Source: Bacteroidales bacterium (GTDB taxonomy: Bacteria > Bacteroidota > Bacteroidia > Bacteroidales > 4484-276). Taken from it: DNA of 5,063 bases. Where the stretch lies: NCBI GenBank assembly GCA_018400545.1, contig JAGYLT010000200.1, forward strand, positions 1-5,063, read 5' to 3'. Shown here piece by piece: positions 1 to 5,063 of the stretch. Positions within the stretch are counted from its first letter, which is position 1, and every line of letters begins with the position of its first letter. The notes beneath the pieces were generated by a model. That model was not told where the DNA came from and ran no database searches. It was given only the letters and a program-made list of their open reading frames with translations. The position numbers were made by a program, and so were the translations under genes.

Positions 1-1
1 T

Positions 2-583
2 ATGGCATTAATTTTCAGAGAGGTTGATAATCTTTCGCGCGAAATAATGGCACTGAGCGACTATCTGGAAAAATTCCCGAATGCAGGTAAAGCCGGAGAA
101 GTAAAACTACGACTTTTTGAAACATACATTTTTAGCGAAAACTGGGATTTGGCAAAGGACGTTTGGCCCAGCCTTACCGAAGCACAACAAAATGACTTAA
201 AACAACTTGAGTATTGGTTTATTCTCAATAAAGCACTGGATAATGAGGGTAAGTGTGATGAAATTGCAGAAAAGTTGCTTGAACGTGACAGTAAAAACAA
301 ATCGGCGCTGGAGTGGAAAGCAATTCGAATTTTCGACAAAGCCGAAGATCGGTACAACCGTGAAATGAAAGCCTATGAAAACAACCGCACCAACAGGCAA
401 TACGTCAGGCTGCTCGATGAATTGGAGAAAAGCACCGCCGAATTCAGAGTAGCACTCAACTACTTTGAAACCCTTTATGATTTGGATCCAAAACCCCGCT
501 ATGCACTGTATATGAGTAATATTTATGTTCGCTTCAACGACAAGGAAAGAGCTGATTACTACAGGCAAAAGGCCGGGAAATAA
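2..583 (+). CDS. TPR-like alpha-helical protein, probably 5'-truncated by the window edge
   Basis: The frame is open from the left edge to a TAA at 581-583, giving 193 residues from the first ATG. The product is almost wholly helical and charged, with no membrane segment or signal peptide in the visible part. Paired-helix patterns resembling tetratricopeptide repeats occur around residues 31-56, 66-95 and 146-191. The last is the most TPR-like: it has an FETLYDLDP turn, a helix ending NIYVRFND, then KERADYYRQKAG, with the small and aromatic residues that TPR helices use for packing. Residues 112-145 look like a long charged helix or short coiled coil. TPR proteins usually act as protein-interaction scaffolds, but no specific partner is evident. 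Only one base precedes the first ATG and the chain begins inside a helix-like segment, so this Met is probably internal and the real start (perhaps with a signal peptide) lies upstream. The specific function is unknown. Confidence 0.8.
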   Translation: MALIFREVDNLSREIMALSDYLEKFPNAGKAGEVKLRLFETYIFSENWDLAKDVWPSLTEAQQNDLKQLEYWFILNKALDNEGKCDEIAEKLLERDSKNKSALEWKAIRIFDKAEDRYNREMKAYENNRTNRQYVRLLDELEKSTAEFRVALNYFETLYDLDPKPRYALYMSNIYVRFNDKERADYYRQKAGK

Positions 584-603
584 TCTGTAAATCACCTACT
601 GAC

Positions 604-622
604 TTCAGCATTTTTAGCTGAA
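604..622. repeat. Short perfect inverted repeat (hairpin) after the first gene
   Basis: TTCAGC at 604-609 is the exact reverse complement of GCTGAA at 617-622, with the seven-base loop ATTTTTA between them. It lies 20 bases past the TAA of the helical-protein gene. A short T run (632-635) follows about ten bases later, which is too far for a classic intrinsic terminator. The six-pair stem is weak. It could help end transcription or protect the 3' end of the mRNA, or be chance. Confidence 0.35.
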
Positions 623-641
623 TACATCATCTTTTCAAACC

Positions 642-671
642 AATGCAAAGGCAATGCCTTTAGGCTGCATT
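642..671. terminator. Candidate stem-loop between genes, possible terminator or processing site
   Basis: Two nested inverted repeats share one centre. AAAGGC (647-652) pairs perfectly with GCCTTT (656-661) across a three-base AAT loop. The flanking AATGC (642-646) pairs with GCATT (667-671), leaving a five-base bulge (662-666) on the 3' side. Together they can form an 11-pair bulged hairpin, the strongest fold I see in the gap. No T tract follows on the plus strand (the next bases are A-rich), and none follows on the minus strand, so it is not a textbook intrinsic terminator. Its place between a gene end and the start of the secreted-protein pair makes a terminator, attenuator or mRNA-stability role plausible but unproven. 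Confidence 0.35.
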
Positions 672-721
672 CTCCAAAAAATATTACTTTTAGCACAATT
701 ATTCGTTAACTGATAATTGCC

Positions 722-3325
722 ATGAAAAAACTCAAAACACTCATTTACTTATTACTTGGAGGGGCTTTTATTGGCTCCATGTTTTTGTATGATCTGCATC
801 TTACCTGCGAAACTACCATTGAAAGCGATCATAGCCCCGGCCGTGCAGAATATCTTCAGTTAAAAGGGATGCTCGATCCGCATGCTCACCCTGCCGAATG
901 GATGGCCATGCAACGCATGTATCCGCACAACAGGATCAAATCCGATTATTATCTGGCCGGATTGCGGGAAGCAAAAAAGCTGCATGCTGATTCACCCGTT
1001 AGATATGAGTGGGAAGAGGCCGGGCCTGAAAACATTGGTGGTAGAATTACCGATATTGAGGTGAACCCTCAAAATATCAACGAAATATACTTAGGCGCAG
1101 CTTCCGGTGGGATACTGAAAACCGAAGACGGAGGCCTTTCGTGGGTCAACGTTTTTCGCGATCAGCCGGTGATTACCATCGGCGATTTGGCACTCGACCC
1201 CAATAATCCTGATATTCTGTATGCCGGCACCGGCGAAGCAAATGTGTCGAGTTTCAGCTTTATCGGCGATGGTGTTCACAAATCCACCGATGGCGGACAG
1301 ACGTGGGAGCACCTTGGGTTAGAAAATTCCGCCTACATCGGAAGAATAGTAGTGGATTACGATGATCCAAACCGGCTGTTTGTAGCTGCAAGCGGTAACC
1401 TTTTTACTACCAATAGCGAGCGGGGTATTTATCGCACTACCGATGGAGGCCTCAATTGGGAAAGGGTACTTTATCTTACGGATTCTACAGCTGCCATCGA
1501 CATTGTGCAACATCCTCAAAATCCTGATATTTTAATCGCTGCTATGTGGGAGCGTGTCAGAGGCCTAAACTACCGCAGAAGCTTCGGTAATTCGTCGGGC
1601 TTATGGAAAACGACCGATGGCGGCGAGAGCTGGTATGAATTGACAAACGGCCTTCCAACCGGCAATGATGTAGGAAGGATTGGAGTGGATATTGCTAAAT
1701 CTGATCCCAATGTAGTGTATGCTTTTTACGACCGCCAAAATTCGGTGAAAGTTTATAAGTCAACGGATCTGGGAGAAAGCTGGACATCGACCAACGATGG
1801 CGCCATTCAGGGAATGAACAGCAGCTTCGGCTGGTATTTTGGCCAGATCAGAATCGATCCTACTGATGATGACACTTTTTACATTATGGGGGTTGAATTG
1901 TACAAATCATCAACCGGAGGAAACAGCTACACTGCCCTGGCAGGCTATTGGAACATTTCCGAAATCTATGTCGATCACCATGCCATGTGGATCGATCCCG
2001 CTACCGGAAGAATATTCGAAGGAAACGACGGCGGCTTTTACATCAGTGATAATGGGGGCAACTCCTGGACAAAAATCAACAACCTTCCCATCACACAGTT
2101 TTATCACATCGAAATTGATTACCTCAATCCGCAGCGGTTATACGGCGGAACACAGGATAACAACACCATCCGCACACTTACTGGATCGCTCACCGACTGG
2201 CAGCGTATTCTCGGTGGGGATGGTATGTACACCCAAATCGATTACACCAATTCGAACATTATATACGCTGAATCGCAATGGGGCAATCTTTTCAGGTCGT
2301 TTAATCAGGGCAATTCCTTTTCTTACATAGGCGATGCCTTCGCCGGTGATCGCAAGAACTGGTCGGCGCCCTTTAAGTTGCATCCCGAAAATCCTACTAT
2401 ACTTTACTTTGGCTCTTACCGTCTTTGGAAAGGCACCGCTTATGGCGATTCCTGGACAGCCATAAGTCCCGATTTAACCAAAGGCGATGACGGCACTACT
2501 TTTCACACACTTACAACGCTGGATGTTTCCAGGCTCAATCCTCAGTATATTGTTACAGGTTCGGATGACGGGCTTGTGCATATTACCACCAACGAAGGAG
2601 TAACCTGGCAGGATATTTCTCAGGGTTTGCCCGACCGATGGGTTACAAGTGTGGTTTTTGATCCATTCGATAGCAATACGATTTATGCTACAGTCTCCGG
2701 ATTTCGCTGGGATGAACCATCACCTCACGTTTTTAAATCAACCAACCTTGGGCAGGATTGGATCAACATTTCGGGTAATTTGCCCGATATACCGGTAAAT
2801 GAAATTGAGTGCGACCCCGATTTTCAGGGACGACATTACCTGGCTACCGATGCCGGTGTTTTTATGACCTATAACGATGGCCAGGATTGGATTGGCCTTT
2901 CGGCCGGAATGCCTCTGTCACCCGCTGTTTCGTTGCAAATTCATGCCCCCACCCGCGATCTTGTGGTAGGAACTTACGGCAACTCGTGTTTTAGAATCAA
3001 CCTTGATGAAATTTCGGTAGGGATGGGAGAATATGTAAGTCTTAATAACAGGATGGTTGATCTGAGGGTTTTTCCATCCCATATTTCAGCGGAAGCTACC
3101 GTAAGAATAACATTGGCGAAAAATGAAAATGCCGAGATAACTCTTTTTGATAGCAACGGGCGACCGGTTGAGGTAATATTTGCCGGAGAACTCACAAACG
3201 GCCAAAATGATGTCCCGTTCAATATTCAGTCGGGCAGGCTCGCTAATTTGCCAAATGGCCTGTATTTTTGCAAGTTAAACCTTGAAGGTTTTAGTAGAAC
3301 AGAAAAATTGATCATATTGCGATAA
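722..3325 (+). CDS. Secreted VPS10/BNR-type Asp-box beta-propeller protein with T9SS type A sorting domain
   Basis: A complete 867-residue protein. Residues 7-23 form a hydrophobic export signal after a KK-L-K start. A helical linker (about 41-88) leads to GPENIGGRITDIEVNP (101-116), a sequence typical of the entry to bacterial VPS10/sortilin-like, 'BNR-repeat glycosyl hydrolase' proteins. Residues 110-757 carry twelve recognisable Asp boxes (S/T-x-D/N-x-G-x-S/T-W), each closing a propeller blade. DHHAMWIDP (418-426), GNDGG (434-438) and GGTQDN (475-480) also look like family landmarks. Residues 778-867 are the T9SS sorting domain. By family knowledge the protein is exported by Sec, then moved across the outer membrane by T9SS and either anchored or released. 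Related proteins are often labelled glycosidases, but I see no residue proving catalysis; binding or adhesion is equally possible. The ATG at 722 is chosen because the signal sequence follows it directly; its leader is AT-rich with no Shine-Dalgarno. A downstream propeller gene follows after 19 bp. Confidence 0.9.
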   Translation: MKKLKTLIYLLLGGAFIGSMFLYDLHLTCETTIESDHSPGRAEYLQLKGMLDPHAHPAEWMAMQRMYPHNRIKSDYYLAGLREAKKLHADSPVRYEWEEAGPENIGGRITDIEVNPQNINEIYLGAASGGILKTEDGGLSWVNVFRDQPVITIGDLALDPNNPDILYAGTGEANVSSFSFIGDGVHKSTDGGQTWEHLGLENSAYIGRIVVDYDDPNRLFVAASGNLFTTNSERGIYRTTDGGLNWERVLYLTDSTAAIDIVQHPQNPDILIAAMWERVRGLNYRRSFGNSSGLWKTTDGGESWYELTNGLPTGNDVGRIGVDIAKSDPNVVYAFYDRQNSVKVYKSTDLGESWTSTNDGAIQGMNSSFGWYFGQIRIDPTDDDTFYIMGVELYKSSTGGNSYTALAGYWNISEIYVDHHAMWIDPATGRIFEGNDGGFYISDNGGNSWTKINNLPITQFYHIEIDYLNPQRLYGGTQDNNTIRTLTGSLTDWQRILGGDGMYTQIDYTNSNIIYAESQWGNLFRSFNQGNSFSYIGDAFAGDRKNWSAPFKLHPENPTILYFGSYRLWKGTAYGDSWTAISPDLTKGDDGTTFHTLTTLDVSRLNPQYIVTGSDDGLVHITTNEGVTWQDISQGLPDRWVTSVVFDPFDSNTIYATVSGFRWDEPSPHVFKSTNLGQDWINISGNLPDIPVNEIECDPDFQGRHYLATDAGVFMTYNDGQDWIGLSAGMPLSPAVSLQIHAPTRDLVVGTYGNSCFRINLDEISVGMGEYVSLNNRMVDLRVFPSHISAEATVRITLAKNENAEITLFDSNGRPVEVIFAGELTNGQNDVPFNIQSGRLANLPNGLYFCKLNLEGFSRTEKLIILR
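1121..2890 (+). repeat. Array of twelve Asp-box (BNR) motifs within the 867-residue protein
   Basis: Asp-box-like octamers begin at residues 134, 188, 239, 297, 347, 396, 442, 526, 571, 622, 673 and 716. The best matches are STDGGQTW, TTDGGLNW, TTDGGESW and STDLGESW. Those at 396, 526 and 571 are degenerate (SSTGGNSY, SFNQGNSF, GTAYGDSW). Spacing is 43-58 residues except for an 84-residue gap between 442 and 526. That gap contains a sequence resembling an eroded blade (about 482-496, ending DWQRIL), so thirteen blades are likely. At DNA level the best copies share an ACCGATGG core, for example near 1287, 1440 and 1614. Asp boxes are structural turns between the third and fourth strands of a blade and are not catalytic. 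Confidence 0.85.
3053..3322 (+). other. C-terminal T9SS type A sorting domain
   Basis: Residues 778-867 show the layout of this domain: an opening strand with VFPS (783-786) where most members have a YPNP-like motif, then a VRITLAKNENAEITLFD stretch, the signature NGR (812-814), a G-x-x-x-N-G turn (822-827), LPNGLYFCKL (843-852) matching the usual L-x-x-G-x-Y-x-x-x-L, and a terminal EKLIILR matching the normal K-x-hydrophobic ending. In characterised members the domain is recognised by the T9SS translocon and is usually cleaved when cargo reaches the surface. The missing NP in the opening motif is the only clear departure. Confidence 0.85.
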
Positions 3326-3344
3326 TATTTAAACACTTACCATT

Positions 3345-5063
3345 ATGAAAACACTGGTTACAAAATTTGCAGTTCTGGCTTTAGCCATTTTTACTTCAAC
3401 AGTAACCCTGCAGGCTCAGGGTGAATGGACAATCGTTCAATCGTTCGACATTCCCGGGAAGGCTTCGGGTTTGGCCTACGACGGCACCCATCTCTATTTT
3501 GGGATTTATGGTGCTGACGGAGAAGATTTTTATCGCTTCGACCCACAAACGGGAGAAAGCACGCTCATCTTCAGCCATGCAGTTGTTGACGACAGCTTTG
3601 GCATGACCTGGGATGGTGAACACTTGTGGGTAATTTATCAGCCCTCCGGAAGTTCAAACCCGGCCTTGGCCACACAAATCGACCTTTCGGGAAATACGGT
3701 TTCCAGCTTCCCGCTTCCCGATCACTACATGTCGGGGATAGCATGGGATGACGGTAATTTTATCGCCTGCACCTATTATCCAGACCCGGGTGTGGTTTAT
3801 TTCACTGATGACGAGGGTAATGTTTTATCTCAATTCACACCTCCGGTGTACGATCAAATCTGGGATGTAGCTGTGCAGGATGACTTTCTCTGGTTTGTTG
3901 ATTACAATGCCGATAAAATTTATAAAACCGATCGCGATGGCCTGTTGATAGAAGAGCATGCCACCGAAAATATGAAGCCGGCTGGCATTGTTTTCGATGG
4001 TACCTACATTTGGTACGTTGACGGCCAACTGAGCAGCCCGAGCAAACTCTATAAAGTAGATCCGGGTGGAACGGGAGCACCGGAGATCAATGTGCCTGTT
4101 ACGGCCTGGGATTATGGAATTGTGGCCGTTGGCGATTCGGCGGTGTGGGATATCACAGTGGCCAACACCGGCACTGCCGATCTGGTAATCGAAGGCTTGT
4201 CTTTCCCCGGAGCACAGCCGCTTTTTTCTTGGGAAGCATTTCCTCAAACGGTTGCGCCCGGCGAAAACACCCAATTGGAGTTGATCTTCAAACCCGTTGC
4301 TTATTACGAAATGGAAACTTTTGCAACCATTATTTCCGATGACCCGCTCACCCCCGAAGTTGAGCTCACCATAAACGGAAATGGCGTAAACCCCGGTCCT
4401 TCATTTTTTACCGGTAGCAGCAGTTATGTTTTTGCTGATGTAAGGGTAGGTGGTTTTGAACGGTTGGATTTGATTATCAAAAATATCGGAAGCGAAAATC
4501 TTGTAATCGAATCGGCCGTTGCCAGCGAAGCAGCCTGGTTTACAGATCCCGACATTGAATATCCTCTGACAATTTTCCCGCTTCAGTCTGTGGATGTTGG
4601 TTTATGGTTCAATCCTTCCGAAGGGATAGAATATGATGGAACGATGACCCTCAACTGCAACGACCCGCAAAATCCGGCCAACGAAATCATTCTGTCAGGC
4701 ACCGGCCTTTTGAAAGATTGGGAAATGGGGGATGAGTTTTGGTGGTATCTGATTGATGCAGGTTTCGATAACAGCCCCAAAGCAATGGGTTCGCTCAGGG
4801 ATATTAGCGGCGATGGCGTCGATGAAGTGGTAGTAGCTTCCGAGGATAACTTTATCCGGTGCTTCAACGGTAATTCCAATCATTGGGCTATTTTGCACTG
4901 GGAGTTTGAGATTTATTCCGGAAATGTGTACCAAAGCGAAGCTATGGATTTCCTGCCTGATATTGATAACGATGGCTATGATGAAGTTGTGGTGGGAACT
5001 ACCGGCGGCGACCGCTCGGTTGTGGTTATTTCGGGAAAAACCGGAGAGCAGATTTGGAAATTT
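3345..5063 (+). CDS. Secreted multidomain protein (propeller-like, two ASH/choice-of-anchor D modules, FG-GAP), 3'-truncated by the window edge
   Basis: The frame from ATG 3345 is open for 573 codons to the final base; no stop is reached, so the C-terminus is missing. Residues 1-24 are a textbook Sec signal peptide with likely cleavage after LQA (A24). Residues 27-245 hold five propeller-like repeats seeded by GLAYDGTHLYFG, GMTWDGEHLWV, GIAWDDGNFIA, DVAVQDDFLWFVD and GIVFDGTYIWYVD, resembling NHL/SMP-30-type blades. Residues 246-348 and 352-454 are two ASH/HYDIN-type Ig-like modules. From about 455 an FG-GAP-like region begins, with calcium-loop motifs DISGDGVDE (486-494) and DIDNDGYDE (539-547), then GKTGEQIW. 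The protein is surely exported; by analogy it may end in a T9SS sorting domain outside this window. It starts 19 bp after the preceding propeller gene, with no Shine-Dalgarno, so co-transcription is likely. No catalytic signature is visible and the function is unknown; adhesion or ligand binding is a guess from the domains. Confidence 0.9.
   Translation, partial: MKTLVTKFAVLALAIFTSTVTLQAQGEWTIVQSFDIPGKASGLAYDGTHLYFGIYGADGEDFYRFDPQTGESTLIFSHAVVDDSFGMTWDGEHLWVIYQPSGSSNPALATQIDLSGNTVSSFPLPDHYMSGIAWDDGNFIACTYYPDPGVVYFTDDEGNVLSQFTPPVYDQIWDVAVQDDFLWFVDYNADKIYKTDRDGLLIEEHATENMKPAGIVFDGTYIWYVDGQLSSPSKLYKVDPGGTGAPEINVPVTAWDYGIVAVGDSAVWDITVANTGTADLVIEGLSFPGAQPLFSWEAFPQTVAPGENTQLELIFKPVAYYEMETFATIISDDPLTPEVELTINGNGVNPGPSFFTGSSSYVFADVRVGGFERLDLIIKNIGSENLVIESAVASEAAWFTDPDIEYPLTIFPLQSVDVGLWFNPSEGIEYDGTMTLNCNDPQNPANEIILSGTGLLKDWEMGDEFWWYLIDAGFDNSPKAMGSLRDISGDGVDEVVVASEDNFIRCFNGNSNHWAILHWEFEIYSGNVYQSEAMDFLPDIDNDGYDEVVVGTTGGDRSVVVISGKTGEQIWKF
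4080..4706 (+). repeat. Tandem ASH/HYDIN-type (choice-of-anchor D) modules within the third gene
   Basis: Two modules of about 103 residues each lie side by side (residues 246-348 and 352-454). Copy one has the classic start WDYGIVAVGD (255-264), then an N-T-G turn (274-276), a PGENTQLELIFKP strand (about 307-319), the SDDPLTP turn and an NGNG end. Copy two repeats the plan with N-I-G at 380-382, NLVIES, VDVGLWFNP, the NDPQNPANE turn and a final SGTG. Its opening strand is eroded: YVFADVRVGG replaces the D-[FY]-G-x-V pattern. These Ig-like folds serve as spacers or binding modules in bacterial surface proteins. Confidence 0.8.

Noticed and set aside
197..595. 132-codon open frame on the minus strand
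   Set aside because: It is antisense to the TPR-like gene. Its hydrophobic, Phe- and Ile-rich product is what the complement of Glu-, Lys- and Asn-rich helical coding sequence yields.
685..692. TACTTTTA as a Bacteroidota -7 promoter element (TAnnTTTG) upstream of the gene at 722
   Set aside because: It matches TAnnTTT but has A in place of the final G, and no TTTG or TTG element lies at the expected distance upstream. In AT-rich sequence this is weak.
806..811. Cys29 of the 867-residue protein as a lipoprotein attachment site
   Set aside because: The preceding residues are H-L-T, and Asp24 and His26 break the hydrophobic run, so the lipobox rule is not met.
1839..2330. 163-codon open frame on the plus strand in another frame
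   Set aside because: It overlaps the Asp-box repeat region of the 867-residue protein. Its Ser-, Thr- and Pro-rich product has no domain pattern, so it is a frame shadow.
722..3325. Assignment as a sialidase or GH74 xyloglucanase
   Set aside because: Asp boxes alone do not prove either activity. I see no sialidase FRIP motif or arginine triad, and I cannot place GH74 catalytic aspartates without an alignment.
3825..4274. 149-codon open frame on the minus strand
   Set aside because: It lies wholly inside the long plus-strand gene starting at 3345, whose translation shows clear domains. The minus-strand product is low-complexity in character, rich in Arg, His and Cys, and matches nothing I recognise.

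Overview
The window looks like chromosomal DNA of a member of the Bacteroidota, probably a free-living or environmental lineage. Three things point there. The 867-residue protein ends in what reads as a type IX secretion (T9SS) type A sorting domain, a system confined almost entirely to this phylum. The two genes with a visible start have AT-rich leaders with no Shine-Dalgarno sequence, which is usual in Bacteroidota. The protein families (VPS10/BNR-type Asp-box propellers, choice-of-anchor D modules, FG-GAP repeats, TPR-like helical proteins) are typical of their large secretomes. I cannot name a genus from sequence alone.

Layout: all genes are on the plus strand. Bases 2-583 hold the C-terminal part of an alpha-helical, TPR-like protein whose true start probably lies upstream of the window. 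Bases 584-721 are a 138-bp non-coding gap with two hairpin-forming inverted repeats and no convincing promoter. Bases 722-3325 encode a complete secreted protein built from at least twelve Asp-box repeats followed by the T9SS sorting domain. After only 19 bp, a third gene starts at 3345 and stays open to the last base of the window (573 codons, no stop). It has a clear Sec signal peptide, a five-repeat propeller-like region, two ASH/HYDIN-type Ig-like modules, and the beginning of an FG-GAP calcium-binding region.

The second and third genes look like a co-transcribed pair of large exported beta-propeller proteins, probably acting at or outside the outer membrane. Their substrates or partners cannot be read from the sequence. 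The helical protein upstream is separated from them by the hairpin-containing gap and may be a separate unit. I found no RNA genes, mobile elements, CRISPR arrays or defence systems. I see no clearly novel system here. The most notable items are the multi-domain architecture of the truncated third gene, the unusual blade count, and the atypical N-terminus and degenerate sorting motif of the second gene.
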